Source: Parablautia sp. Marseille-Q6255
GTDB taxonomy: Bacteria; Bacillota; Clostridia; Lachnospirales; Lachnospiraceae
Direction of reading: 5' to 3'
DNA: 64,000 nt
Assembly (NCBI RefSeq): GCF_951230155.1
Contig: NZ_CATNVD010000019.1
Span: forward strand, 1-64,000
The notes beneath the pieces were generated by a model that had not been told where the DNA came from, did not search any database, and was given only the letters and a program-made list of their open reading frames with translations. Both the position numbers and the translations under genes were made by a program. Position 1 is the stretch's first letter. Each line of letters starts with the position of its first letter. Below, in pieces: positions 16,480 to 25,715 of the stretch.

Positions 16480-16753
16480 TAGAGAAATCCGATGAGAAAG
16501 AGAGTATGCATACAGGAGTGCTACAGAGAATCCCGGCGCTGAGAAGGGATGCAGGAGCGTGTGCAGAAGATGGATTTGGAGGAGTGTAGCCAAGCAGCAG
16601 TATGCTGTCAGGCTATGACAGGTCCGCCTGTTACAGCGGCAGAGTATGGAATAAGAAGTACTCGTTGAGGTCTGCACTGTGAGGTGCAGATGAAAAGAAG
16701 TGGTAACACGGGCATGCTCGTCTTCTGGATCGATAGAAGACCGGGCGTTTTTT
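16480..16753 (+). ncRNA. T-box riboswitch (tRNA-sensing leader) of metG
   Basis: The leader is about 270 bases long and heavily structured. The conserved T-box core AAGTGGTAACACGG lies at 16698-16711; its TGGT bulge would pair with an ACCA tRNA 3' end, which fits tRNA-Met. The competing terminator follows at 16715-16753: GTCTTCT (16720-16726), an 8-base loop, AGAAGAC (16735-16741) and a six-T run. Uncharged tRNA should stabilise the antiterminator and allow metG expression. The AUG specifier in stem I was not assigned with confidence, as several ATG triplets occur. Confidence 0.88.
16715..16753 (+). terminator. T-box attenuator terminator
   Basis: The hairpin GCTCGTCTTCT / AGAAGACCGGGC with T run 16748-16753 follows the T-box core directly and ends transcription when tRNA-Met is charged. 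Confidence 0.85.
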
Positions 16754-16794
16754 ATTGCATGGGAAAATTATCAGACAGGACAGGAGGAAATGAG

Positions 16795-18810
16795 ATGAGT
16801 AAACCAAAGTATTATATGACAACGGCCATCGCCTATACCTCAGGCAAGCCGCACATCGGCAATACGTACGAGGCGATCCTTGCAGACAGCATCGCGCGCT
16901 TTAAGCGTGCGCAGGGATATGATGTGTTCTTTCAGACAGGGACGGATGAGCACGGGCAGAAGATTGAGCTGAAGGCTGCGGAGGCGGGCATCACACCGAA
17001 GGAGTATGTGGACCGTGTCGCAGGCGAGATCAAACGGATCTGGGATCTGATGAATACATCGTATGACAAATTTATCAGGACGACGGATGAGGATCATGAG
17101 AAGCAGGTACAGAAGATTTTCAAGAAGCTGTACGACCAGGGCGATATTTATAAAGGCTCGTATGAGGGACTGTACTGTACGCCGTGCGAGTCCTTCTGGA
17201 CAGAGTCGCAGCTGGTGGACGGGAAGTGCCCGGACTGCGGACGCGAGGTAAAGCCGGCGAGTGAGGAGGCTTATTTCTTCCGTATGAGCAAATATGCAGA
17301 CCGCCTGATCGAGCATATCAATACGCATCCGGAGTTTATTCAGCCGGTATCGAGAAAAAATGAGATGATGAACAATTTCCTGCTTCCGGGTCTGCAGGAT
17401 CTGTGTGTATCGAGAACCTCTTTTAAATGGGGCATTCCGGTATCGTTTGACCCGAAGCATGTGACGTATGTATGGCTGGATGCGCTGACCAACTATATCA
17501 CGGGGATCGGCTATGACTGTGACGGCGAGAGCACAGAGCAGTTTAAGAAGGACTGGCCGGCAGACCTGCATCTGATCGGAAAGGATATTATCCGTTTCCA
17601 TACGATCTACTGGCCGATCTTCCTGATGGCGCTCGATCTGCCGCTTCCAAAGCAGATCTTCGGACATCCGTGGTTGCTGCAGGGCGAGGGCAAGATGAGC
17701 AAGTCAAAAGGCAACGTACTGTACGCAGATGATCTGGCTGATATGTTTGGCGTGGATGCGGTGCGCTACTTTGTTCTGCATGAGATGCCGTTTGAAAATG
17801 ACGGTGTGATCACATGGGAGCTTATGGTCGAGCGTCTGAATTCGGATCTGGCGAACACACTTGGAAATCTTGTGAACCGTACGATTTCTATGACCAATAA
17901 GTATTTTGGCGGCGTGGTGGAGAACCGCGGCGCGGCAGAGCCGGTGGATGAGGAGCTCAGGGCAGCAGCTCTTGCAGTTCCGGTAAATGCGGCAAAGAAG
18001 ATGGATCAGCTGCGTGTGGCAGATGCGATCAGTGAAATCTTTACTCTGTTCAAACGCTGCAATAAATACATTGATGAGACCATGCCGTGGGCGCTTGCAA
18101 AGGATGAAACGAAGCAGGACCGTCTGGCTACGGTACTCTACAATCTGACGGAATGTATCAGCATTGGAGCAGAGCTGCTGGAATCCTTTATGCCGGAGAC
18201 CTCTGCAAAGATCCTGGCACAGCTACATGCGAAAAAGCGCGGACTGGAGCGTATGGATCAGTATGGCCTGTATACATCCGGCACAAAGGTAACAGACAAG
18301 CCGGAGATCCTGTTTGCACGTCTGGATATCAAAGAGATCCTGGCAAAGGCAGAAGAGCTGCAGAAAGCGCAGCTCGCAGCGCTCGGGCAGACAGATGCAG
18401 GAAACGCTCAGGAGCAGGAAGGCGCAGAGGAGAAGAGTGCAGCAGATGAAGCGCAGGAGAGCGTGATCGATATTGAGCCAAAGGAAGAGATCACATTTGA
18501 TGATTTTGAAAAAATGCAGTTCCAGGTGGGTGAGATCATCGCCTGTGAGGAAGTAAAGAAATCGAGAAAGCTGCTCTGCTCCAAGGTGAAGATCGGCAGC
18601 CAGGTGCGTCAGATCGTATCCGGCATCAAGGCGCACTACTCAGCAGAAGAAATGGTCGGAAAGAAGGTTATGGTGCTGGTGAACCTGAAGCCTGCGAAGC
18701 TGGCCGGAGTGCTTTCTGAGGGCATGATCCTGTGCGCGGAGGATGAGAACGGAGAGCTTTCACTGATGGTGCCGGAAAAGAAGATGCCGGCAGGGGCAGA
18801 AATCTGCTGA
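16795..18810 (+). CDS. metG: methionyl-tRNA synthetase
   Basis: The enzyme charges tRNA-Met. It has the class I HIGH-type motif PHIGNTYEA near residue 20, a zinc knuckle with CTPC and CPDC at about 126-148, the GKMSKSKGN loop near residue 300, and a C-terminal tRNA-binding OB domain (about 565-671, DDFEKMQFQVGEI) joined by a Glu/Ala-rich linker. The form with four zinc cysteines and appended OB domain is usual in clostridia. The start at 16795 has AGGAGG eight bases upstream; 37 in-frame codons further upstream lie within the T-box and are not coding. Confidence 0.97.
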   Translation: MSKPKYYMTTAIAYTSGKPHIGNTYEAILADSIARFKRAQGYDVFFQTGTDEHGQKIELKAAEAGITPKEYVDRVAGEIKRIWDLMNTSYDKFIRTTDEDHEKQVQKIFKKLYDQGDIYKGSYEGLYCTPCESFWTESQLVDGKCPDCGREVKPASEEAYFFRMSKYADRLIEHINTHPEFIQPVSRKNEMMNNFLLPGLQDLCVSRTSFKWGIPVSFDPKHVTYVWLDALTNYITGIGYDCDGESTEQFKKDWPADLHLIGKDIIRFHTIYWPIFLMALDLPLPKQIFGHPWLLQGEGKMSKSKGNVLYADDLADMFGVDAVRYFVLHEMPFENDGVITWELMVERLNSDLANTLGNLVNRTISMTNKYFGGVVENRGAAEPVDEELRAAALAVPVNAAKKMDQLRVADAISEIFTLFKRCNKYIDETMPWALAKDETKQDRLATVLYNLTECISIGAELLESFMPETSAKILAQLHAKKRGLERMDQYGLYTSGTKVTDKPEILFARLDIKEILAKAEELQKAQLAALGQTDAGNAQEQEGAEEKSAADEAQESVIDIEPKEEITFDDFEKMQFQVGEIIACEEVKKSRKLLCSKVKIGSQVRQIVSGIKAHYSAEEMVGKKVMVLVNLKPAKLAGVLSEGMILCAEDENGELSLMVPEKKMPAGAEIC

Positions 18811-18898
18811 TCGGCAAAACGAGATCCGGACAGAGAAAAACAGATCAGGAAAACGGCGCAGACGCAGCGTGCCTGCGCAGGGAGAACGGAGGTGTGGC

Positions 18899-20269
18899 AT
18901 GGATCTAAAAGACGCCCAGTATAAAAAAATGACAGAGCAGCCGGTTTCCCGTCTGATCCTGTCGCTTGCAGTCCCGACGATCATCAGTATGATGGTGACG
19001 GCGATCTATAATACGGCAGATACGTACTTCGTGTCCCAGCTTGGCACGAGTGCATCGGGGGCAGTGGGGATTGTGATGTCCCTGATGGGGATCATCCAGT
19101 CAGCCGGCTTTCTGATCGGCATGGGAGCAGGCAGCTGGATGTCGCGGCTGCTGGGAGAAAAGCAGGAGCGGCTTGCATCTGAAGTGGCAGCGAGCGGATT
19201 TTATTTTTCCCTGCTTCTGGGTGTGATCATCGCAGTATGCGGAGTCGTGTTCCTCGACCCGCTCGTGACGCTCCTTGGAGCGACGCAGACGATCCGCCCG
19301 TACGCCATGGAATATGCGCAGTATATTCTGTATGCGGCGCCGTTTCTCATTGGCTCGCTGACGCTCAATAAGATGCTGTGTGCGGAAGGAAAAGCGCGGT
19401 TTGCGATGGTCGGCATCGCATTCGGAGGCGTGCTGAATATTTTTCTGGATCCGCTGTTTATTTTTGTTTTTCATATGGGGATCGCCGGGGCAGCTATAGC
19501 GACAGCGCTCAGTCAGATAGTCAGCTTTGGCATCCTTCTCTATATGTTTGTGAGCGGGCGCACGATCGCGAAGCTGAATCTGCGCAACGCGTCACGCACG
19601 CTGAAGCGCTACGTTCAGATCGCCTCATACGGGATGCCGTCATTTTTCCGGCAGGGTCTGGCGAGCGTGGCGATGATCGCAATGAATAAGCAGGCTGCTG
19701 CGTATGGAGACTCTGCCGTGTCGGCGATGGCGATCGTCACAAAGGTATTTATGCTGATCTTTTCTGTAGTGATCGGCTTTGGGCAGGGATATCAGCCTGT
19801 GGCCGGATATAATTACGGCGCCAGAAGGTATGACCGTGTAAAACAGGCGTTTCTTTTTATGACGCGGACAGCGACTGTTTTTATGGTCCTGTTCGGTGCG
19901 ATCGGCTTCTGGGCGGCGCCGCAGATGATCCGGCTGTTTATTGACAGTGACCCGCAGGTCGTACAGATCGGTACGGAGGCGATGCGGATGCAGTGCGCAG
20001 CGATGCCGTTTCTGCCGCTTGCGACATGCTGCAATATGACGTTTCAGACGATCGGCAAGTCGAAGGTGGCGACTTTGCTCGCATCAGCCAGACAGGGGTA
20101 TGTATTTTTGCCGCTGGTGCTGATCCTGCCGTATTTCTTCGGCATGAAGGGCGTGGAGCTGTCACAGCCGCTTGCTGATGCGATCTCATTTTTTATCTGT
20201 ATCCCGTTTACCGTGCAGTTTTTCAGGGAATTGCAGCAAAGGCAAAAGGAGATACAAAAAGAAGGATAA
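18899..20269 (+). CDS. MATE family efflux transporter
   Basis: The 456-residue protein has about 12 membrane helices in two homologous halves, as expected for cation-coupled multidrug exporters (MATE/NorM-DinF type). The opening LILSLAVPTIISMMVTAIYNTADTYFVS is the family hallmark, here seen in segments LAVPTIISMMV and YNTADTYFV, and GFGQGYQPVAGYNYGA in the second half is also conserved. Substrate unknown. The start at 18899 has GGAGGTG five bases upstream. It lies 88 bases after metG in the same direction. Confidence 0.93.
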   Translation: MDLKDAQYKKMTEQPVSRLILSLAVPTIISMMVTAIYNTADTYFVSQLGTSASGAVGIVMSLMGIIQSAGFLIGMGAGSWMSRLLGEKQERLASEVAASGFYFSLLLGVIIAVCGVVFLDPLVTLLGATQTIRPYAMEYAQYILYAAPFLIGSLTLNKMLCAEGKARFAMVGIAFGGVLNIFLDPLFIFVFHMGIAGAAIATALSQIVSFGILLYMFVSGRTIAKLNLRNASRTLKRYVQIASYGMPSFFRQGLASVAMIAMNKQAAAYGDSAVSAMAIVTKVFMLIFSVVIGFGQGYQPVAGYNYGARRYDRVKQAFLFMTRTATVFMVLFGAIGFWAAPQMIRLFIDSDPQVVQIGTEAMRMQCAAMPFLPLATCCNMTFQTIGKSKVATLLASARQGYVFLPLVLILPYFFGMKGVELSQPLADAISFFICIPFTVQFFRELQQRQKEIQKEG

Positions 20270-20350
20270 AAGCTTCGGAAAACGGAGTGTGCGGCGTAAA
20301 AGCCGCAAAAAACAGTGTAAAATCAGATACAATGACAGGAGGATATTACG

Positions 20351-21754
20351 ATGAAACAGGAAAATGCTTGGAAATCATATTCACCGGAGCAGTTAAAGGA
20401 GCTTGAGGAGCTCGCTGTGCGCTACCGCGCATTTCTGGATGCAGGAAAGACAGAGCGCGAGTGTGTAAGAGAGGCTGTGCGCATTGCAAAGGAGCATGGC
20501 TATGAGGATCTGAATGAAGTGATCCAGTCAGGGAAAAAGCTGTCCGCCGGCGACAAGGTGTATGCAGTATTTATGGAGAAGGCGATCTCTTTGTTCCATA
20601 TCGGCAGAAAGCCGCTGAAAAAGGGAATGCGGATCCTTGGAGCGCATATTGATTCGCCGCGCCTTGATCTGAAGCAGAATCCGCTGTATGAGGATACAGA
20701 GCTTGCCTACCTTGACACGCACTATTACGGCGGCGTCAAGAAGTATCAGTGGGTGACGATCCCGCTTGCTATTCACGGTATCGTGGCAAAGAAGGACGGC
20801 ACAGTGGTCGATATCTGCATCGGGGAGCAGGAGTCCGATCCGGTTGTCTTTGTGTCAGATCTTCTGATCCATCTGGCCGGAGAGCAGCTTGAGAAAAAAG
20901 CGCGTCTTGTGATCGAGGGCGAGGATCTGGATATCCTGATCGGCAGCCGTCCGCTCGTATCAGAAGACGGGGACGCTGCGGAAAAGAAGGAGAAAGAGGC
21001 TGTAAAGGCAAATATCCTCGGGATCCTGAAAGAAAAATACGATATTGAGGAGGATGACTTTCTCTCAGCAGAGCTGGAGATCGTTCCGGCGTCAAAGTCA
21101 AGAGACTGCGGACTTGACCGCAGCATGATCATGGCATACGGACAGGACGACCGCGTATGTGCATACACTTCTCTGGAGGCACAGCTTGCTGTGGATACGC
21201 AGGATTATACCTGCTGCTGTCTGCTGGTAGACAAGGAAGAGATCGGAAGCGTCGGGGCAACGGGTATGCAGTCACGGTTCTTTGAAAATACAGTCGCAGA
21301 GCTGATGAACTGTCTGGGCGAGTACAGTGAGCTGGATCTGCGCCGCTGCTTGAGCCGCTGCCGGATGCTCTCTTCTGATGTAAGCGCTGCGTACGATCCG
21401 CTGTATGCGTCTTATTTTGAAAAGAAAAACAGCGCATACTTTGGAAAGGGACTGGTATTTAACAAGTATACAGGCGCACGCGGAAAGAGCGGAAGCAACG
21501 ATGCAAACGCAGAGTATTTTGCAGGGATCCGTGCTCTGCTTGAGAAGCATAACGTAGCCTTCCAGACGGCAGAGCTTGGAAAGGTCGATGTCGGAGGAGG
21601 CGGAACGATCGCATACATTTCCGCACTGTACGGCATGGAGGTTATCGACAGCGGCGTCGCAGTATTGAACATGCATGCGCCGATGGAGGTTACAAGCAAG
21701 TCTGACGTATACGAGGCAAAGAAAGGTTACCTTGCGTTTCTGCTCGAAGCATAA
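20351..21754 (+). CDS. M18 family aminopeptidase
   Basis: The 467-residue protein is a dinuclear-zinc aminopeptidase of family M18 (aminopeptidase I / aspartyl aminopeptidase), which removes N-terminal residues from peptides in the cytoplasm. Metal and catalytic residues are visible: His in LGAHIDSPRLD near residue 98, DKEEIGSVGATG near 295, and His in LNMHAPMEV near 438. AGGAGG precedes the start. Only 15 bases separate it from the ABC importer genes, so they may be co-transcribed. Confidence 0.93.
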   Translation: MKQENAWKSYSPEQLKELEELAVRYRAFLDAGKTERECVREAVRIAKEHGYEDLNEVIQSGKKLSAGDKVYAVFMEKAISLFHIGRKPLKKGMRILGAHIDSPRLDLKQNPLYEDTELAYLDTHYYGGVKKYQWVTIPLAIHGIVAKKDGTVVDICIGEQESDPVVFVSDLLIHLAGEQLEKKARLVIEGEDLDILIGSRPLVSEDGDAAEKKEKEAVKANILGILKEKYDIEEDDFLSAELEIVPASKSRDCGLDRSMIMAYGQDDRVCAYTSLEAQLAVDTQDYTCCCLLVDKEEIGSVGATGMQSRFFENTVAELMNCLGEYSELDLRRCLSRCRMLSSDVSAAYDPLYASYFEKKNSAYFGKGLVFNKYTGARGKSGSNDANAEYFAGIRALLEKHNVAFQTAELGKVDVGGGGTIAYISALYGMEVIDSGVAVLNMHAPMEVTSKSDVYEAKKGYLAFLLEA

Positions 21755-21769
21755 AAAGGAGGAACGGCT

Positions 21770-22744
21770 ATGAAGAAAAAGAATCTGGCGATATCTGCAG
21801 TGCTTCTTGCGAGTGTGCTTGCAGCTGCGACGGCAGCTTCTGCAAAAGAGACGGTGAGGGTCGGGGGACTGAAGGGACCGACCACGATGGGGATCGCGTC
21901 GCTTGGCGTACCGGTATCTGACCGCACCGAGAATAATTCCTATGAGACAACGATGGTCACAGCGGCGGATGAGCTGATGGCAATGGTACTCAATGAGGAG
22001 GTAGATATTGCACTGCTTCCGGCGAATGTGGCTGCCATTTTGTACAACAAGACGCAGGGCGGTGTAAAGGCTGTCGATATCAATACGCTCGGCGTTCTGT
22101 ATGTGACAGAGATGGGAGATACGATCCACTCTGTCGAAGATCTGAAGGGCAAGACACTGTATCTGACCGGGAAAGGAACCTCGCCTGATTTTGTGATCCG
22201 GTATCTGCTCGATCAGCATGGCCTGACAACAGAGGATGTAAAGCTGGAGTATAAGTCTGAGGCGGCAGAGGTTGTCTCTGTGCTTGCAGAGGATGAGCAT
22301 GCGGTGGGTCTGCTGCCGCAGCCCTTTGTCACCGTGGCTCAGTCGAAGAATGAGAAGCTTCGGATCGCGCTTGACCTGACAGAGGAATGGGACGCATTGC
22401 AGGAGGAGGGCGGAAGCAGCCTGGTGACCGGTGTGACAGTCGTGCGCACAGAGTATCTGGAGGATCATGAGGAGGCCGTAGAGGGGTTCCTGGAGGATCA
22501 TGGATATTCGGCGGCATATACGAATGAGAACCTGGAGGAAGTAGCCGGGCTGATCGAGCAGCTTGAGATCGTCCCGAGCGCGGCGATAGCGCAGAAGGCG
22601 GTTCCGCTGTGCAATATTGTCTGCATTAAGGGCAGGGAGATGCAGGAAAAGCTGGGCGGCTATCTGGAGGCTTTGCATGAGATGGATCCGAAGTCGGTAG
22701 GCGGAGCGCTTCCGGAGGAAGACTTTTATTATATGCCGGAATAA
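21770..22744 (+). CDS. ABC transporter substrate-binding protein, SsuA/ThiY-like
   Basis: The 324-residue protein has a signal peptide (residues 1-25, ASA then KETV) and a periplasmic-binding type II fold of the NMT1/SsuA kind. Visible conserved parts are VRVGGLKGPTTMGIASL, VDIALLPANVAAILYNK and DLKGKTLYL. Such proteins bind sulfonates, nitrate or pyrimidine precursors; the ligand here is not known. The signal peptide has no lipobox cysteine, which is odd for a Gram-positive binding protein that should be membrane-tethered. Its stop overlaps the permease start (TAATG). Confidence 0.88.
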   Translation: MKKKNLAISAVLLASVLAAATAASAKETVRVGGLKGPTTMGIASLGVPVSDRTENNSYETTMVTAADELMAMVLNEEVDIALLPANVAAILYNKTQGGVKAVDINTLGVLYVTEMGDTIHSVEDLKGKTLYLTGKGTSPDFVIRYLLDQHGLTTEDVKLEYKSEAAEVVSVLAEDEHAVGLLPQPFVTVAQSKNEKLRIALDLTEEWDALQEEGGSSLVTGVTVVRTEYLEDHEEAVEGFLEDHGYSAAYTNENLEEVAGLIEQLEIVPSAAIAQKAVPLCNIVCIKGREMQEKLGGYLEALHEMDPKSVGGALPEEDFYYMPE

Positions 22745-23583
22745 TGCAGATGTGCAGACATGTGCGGTCCGGCAGCAGAAATGCAGAGGTTGAGAGAGTG
22801 CAGAGATCGAGGCGTATGAAAAAGGGGATAAGGACAGTCGGGATCGTGGCGGTCTGGCTGCTGCTGTGGCAGTTTGCAGCGCGGCAGATCGGTCAGCCGA
22901 TCGTGTTTGTCGGCCCGGTACAGGTGTGCCGGGCACTGGCCGTGCAGGTGACGGAGGCAGAGTTCTGGATGACGGTCCTGCATTCCTCGGCAAAGATCTG
23001 CGGAGGCTTTCTGATAGCATTTACTGTCGGGGTGCTTGGCGGTATGGCAGCAGGGCGCTTTCGCCTGCTGGCCGAATTTCTGGAGCCGGCAGTGGGCTGC
23101 CTGCAGGCAGTACCGGTCGCTTCGTTCGTGATCCTTGCACTGATCTGGATCGGTTCAGAAAATCTGTCTGTGCTGATCAGTTTTCTTGTGGTGTTTCCTG
23201 TGATCTACCGGAATACGCTCGCGGGCGTGCGCTGCGCAGATCCGAAGCTGCTTGAGATGGCGCAGGTGTACCGTATGGGAACTCTGCGCCGTTTTCGCTG
23301 CATTTACTGGCCGGCGCTGTTTCCACACCTGTTTTCAGGAAGCCAGGTGGCATTGGCAATGGCGTGGAAATCTGGTGTGGCGGCTGAGGTGATCGGTGTA
23401 CCGGATCTGTCGATCGGGGAAAAGCTGTACATGGCAAAGATCTATCTGAGTACGGCAGAGCTGTTTGCCTGGACGCTTGTCATCATACTGGTGAGCAGGC
23501 TGTTTGAGCTTTTGTTTTTGCGGCTGCTTTCTCTGCTTGATGTGCGGCGAGGGTGTGCAGCGTGTCAGGAGGCGTCGGAATGA
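22744..23583 (+). CDS. ABC transporter permease, SsuC/ThiX-like
   Basis: The 279-residue protein has about six membrane helices and the BPD_transp_1 fold. The EAA-like coupling loop is at LLEMAQVYRMGTLRRFRCIYWP, about residues 166-187, which contacts the ATPase. The ATG at 22744 overlaps the preceding stop; an internal ATG at 22816 (MKKGIRTVG) begins just before the first helix and could be the true start, though its ribosome-binding site is weak. It overlaps the ATPase gene by four bases. Confidence 0.9.
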   Translation: MQMCRHVRSGSRNAEVERVQRSRRMKKGIRTVGIVAVWLLLWQFAARQIGQPIVFVGPVQVCRALAVQVTEAEFWMTVLHSSAKICGGFLIAFTVGVLGGMAAGRFRLLAEFLEPAVGCLQAVPVASFVILALIWIGSENLSVLISFLVVFPVIYRNTLAGVRCADPKLLEMAQVYRMGTLRRFRCIYWPALFPHLFSGSQVALAMAWKSGVAAEVIGVPDLSIGEKLYMAKIYLSTAELFAWTLVIILVSRLFELLFLRLLSLLDVRRGCAACQEASE

Positions 23584-24248
23584 TTCGTTTGGAGCATATT
23601 TCAAAAGCGTATGAGGGCAGGGCGGTACTTGAGGATTTTACTGTACAGATGGAGTGCGGTGGTATATACTGTTTATCAGGAGCTTCCGGTATTGGGAAAA
23701 CGACATTTTTGCGGATTCTGATGGGGCTTGAGCAGCCGGATGCAGGCAGGATCCTCTGTGATGCTAAGACACGGGAAGCATGTGCCGGGGCGTCGGCACA
23801 AGAGTACGAGGGTCAGCGTAAAAAGCAGCGCTCTGAGATGAGAAGCGCAAAGCATGCGGGCATACGGATCGGGGCTGTATTTCAGGAGGACCGTCTGCTG
23901 GAATTTGCGGATGCGCTGACAAATGTCAGGCTGACAGCCCAGGAGCGGGGCGGGGGAGCAACGCAGTCAGAGGAGATCCTCTCAAGTCTGCTGGAACAGG
24001 AAGCCTGGGGCAGACCGGTCTTAAGGCTGAGCGGAGGCATGCGCCGGCGCGTGGCAATAGCGAGAGCGCTCGCCGCTCCCTGTGAGCTTCTTGTCATGGA
24101 CGAGCCGTTTGCGGGGCTTGATGATCAGACAAAGCGAAGGACGATTTGCAGTATCCTGCAGTACAGGAAGGGCCGGACTCTTCTTGTTGTGACCCATCAG
24201 GAGGAGGACTGTGAGCTCCTTGGCGCAGATGCAGTGTTTCGTCTGTAG
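23580..24248 (+). CDS. ABC transporter ATP-binding protein, SsuB/ThiZ-like
   Basis: The 222-residue ATPase has Walker A GASGIGKTTF near residue 38, a Q-loop in FQEDRLLEF, the signature LSGGMRRRVAIARAL, Walker B LLVMDEPFAGLD and the switch histidine in VVTHQEED. An insert rich in Arg/Lys/Glu between Walker A and the Q-loop (about residues 62-98) is unusual. It overlaps the permease stop (ATGA) and has AGGAGG seven bases before the ATG. It completes a three-gene importer. Confidence 0.93.
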   Translation: MIRLEHISKAYEGRAVLEDFTVQMECGGIYCLSGASGIGKTTFLRILMGLEQPDAGRILCDAKTREACAGASAQEYEGQRKKQRSEMRSAKHAGIRIGAVFQEDRLLEFADALTNVRLTAQERGGGATQSEEILSSLLEQEAWGRPVLRLSGGMRRRVAIARALAAPCELLVMDEPFAGLDDQTKRRTICSILQYRKGRTLLVVTHQEEDCELLGADAVFRL

Positions 24249-24324
24249 CGCAGGAGAGAGGAACTGCAAAAGCAAAAGGATGACAGGGCGGCAGTGTGCC
24301 GCGGGATACGAGGAGGTATACAAA

Positions 24325-25446
24325 ATGGAAAAATCAAAGGTATATTTCACAGACCTGCGTGTAAATATGGGGGATAATCTTCTGGAGAAGCTAAAGAGGC
24401 TGATCCGCGAGGCAGGGATCGGAACGATTGATTTTGAGGATCAGTATGTGGCGATCAAGATGCATTTCGGGGAGCCGGGCAATCTCGCATTTTTGCGCCC
24501 CAATTATGCAAAGGCAGTGGCAGATGTAGTGAAAGAGCTGGGCGGAAAGCCGTTTTTGACAGACTGCAACACACTGTATGTCGGCGGGAGAAAAAATGCG
24601 CTCGACCATATTGACTCTGCGTACGGAAACGGCTTTGTGCCGTATGCGACCGGCTGTCATGTGCTGATCGCGGACGGACTCAAGGGTTCGGATGAGGTAC
24701 ACGTTCCGGTTGAGGGCGGAGAGTATGTAAAAGAGGCAAAGATCGGAAGGGCAGTCATGGATGCGGATATCTTCATCTCGCTGTCTCATTTTAAGGGACA
24801 TGAAATGACAGGCTTTGGCGGCGCCTTAAAAAATATCGGCATGGGGTGCGGCTCCAGGGCCGGAAAGATGGAGATGCACAGTGAGGGAAAACCGTATGTA
24901 GAGCAGGAGCAGTGCATCGGCTGTGGCCGCTGTATCAGGATCTGTGCGCATGGAGCGCCTTCTGTGACAGATAAAAAGGCTACTATCGACTGGAACAAAT
25001 GCGTTGGCTGCGGCCGCTGTATTGCCGTCTGTCCCAAGGATGCGATTCAGCCGGGAACCTATGAGGCAAATGATATTTTGAACTGCAAGATCGCAGAGTA
25101 TTCCAAGGCAGTCTGCCAGGATCGTCCGCATTTTCATATCAGCCTTGTTATGGACGTATCGCCGAACTGCGACTGTCATGCGGAAAATGATGCGGCGATC
25201 GTTCCTGATGTGGGAATGTTTGCATCCTTTGACCCGGTTGCTCTGGATGTGGCGTGTGCGGATGCGGTAAATGCACAGCCGTCTATCGAACAGAGCGTGC
25301 TCGGCGATGCAGTTGCGCATCATGAGCACGACCACCGTGATCATTTTGGAAAGGTGGCGCCGGAGACAAACTGGAAATCCTGCATTGCGCATGCGGTAAA
25401 GATCGGTCTGGGAAGCGATCAGTACGAACTGATCCAGGTAAAATAA
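24325..25446 (+). CDS. DUF362 protein with two 4Fe-4S clusters
   Basis: The 373-residue protein combines a DUF362 domain (YVAIKMHFGEPGNLAFLRP, then FISLSHFKGHEMTGFGGALKN) with two ferredoxin motifs in tandem, CIGCGRCIRIC and CVGCGRCIAVC, at about residues 197-240, and closes with a DUF362 C-terminal part (FASFDPVALDVACAD). Such proteins are common in anaerobes and are thought to be redox proteins, but no reaction is assigned. A His/Asp-rich loop HHEHDHRDH lies near residue 333. AGGAGG precedes the ATG at 24325. A terminator follows. Confidence 0.9.
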   Translation: MEKSKVYFTDLRVNMGDNLLEKLKRLIREAGIGTIDFEDQYVAIKMHFGEPGNLAFLRPNYAKAVADVVKELGGKPFLTDCNTLYVGGRKNALDHIDSAYGNGFVPYATGCHVLIADGLKGSDEVHVPVEGGEYVKEAKIGRAVMDADIFISLSHFKGHEMTGFGGALKNIGMGCGSRAGKMEMHSEGKPYVEQEQCIGCGRCIRICAHGAPSVTDKKATIDWNKCVGCGRCIAVCPKDAIQPGTYEANDILNCKIAEYSKAVCQDRPHFHISLVMDVSPNCDCHAENDAAIVPDVGMFASFDPVALDVACADAVNAQPSIEQSVLGDAVAHHEHDHRDHFGKVAPETNWKSCIAHAVKIGLGSDQYELIQVK

Positions 25447-25475
25447 GGAGCCGGAAAAACAGAACAGGATGAGCA

Positions 25476-25512
25476 GGCGGCACGCCGAAGCAGTGTGCTG
25501 CCGGGTCTTTTT
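25476..25512 (+). terminator. intrinsic terminator after the DUF362 gene
   Basis: GGCGGCACGC (25476-25485) pairs with GTGTGCTGCC (25493-25502), with two G-T pairs, and is followed by GGGTCTTTTT. Confidence 0.75.
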
Positions 25513-25715
25513 GACAGTGGATGAACCAGAACGGGGCATTTGCGGGACATCGAAACAGGGACGTTCCGCAGATGCCCTGTTGTGATATGACGCTGCGTGC
25601 ACTCTTCATCCTGCGCGGCACAGACGCACAGGTACCTGCCCGGGTGCGTAATATAACAGGAAGAGCATCAATACAGGCAGGTCATATGGAACAGCAATAT
25701 CCAGGGAGGATAATT

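Noticed and set aside
22744-22815. Basic 24-residue leader of the ABC permease as a targeting element
   Set aside because: It is more likely read-through of frame before the ATG at 22816 or a plain cytoplasmic tail; nothing supports a special function.
21272-23020. 582-codon minus-strand ORF across the aminopeptidase and binding-protein genes
   Set aside because: It spans two well-supported plus-strand genes, is rich in Arg/His/Cys/Leu as expected of a reverse shadow, and has no recognisable domain.
25521-25715. N-terminal extension of the CDF transporter
   Set aside because: It has no ribosome-binding site, and a GGGAGG lies six bases before the ATG at 25716, where the family homology begins.
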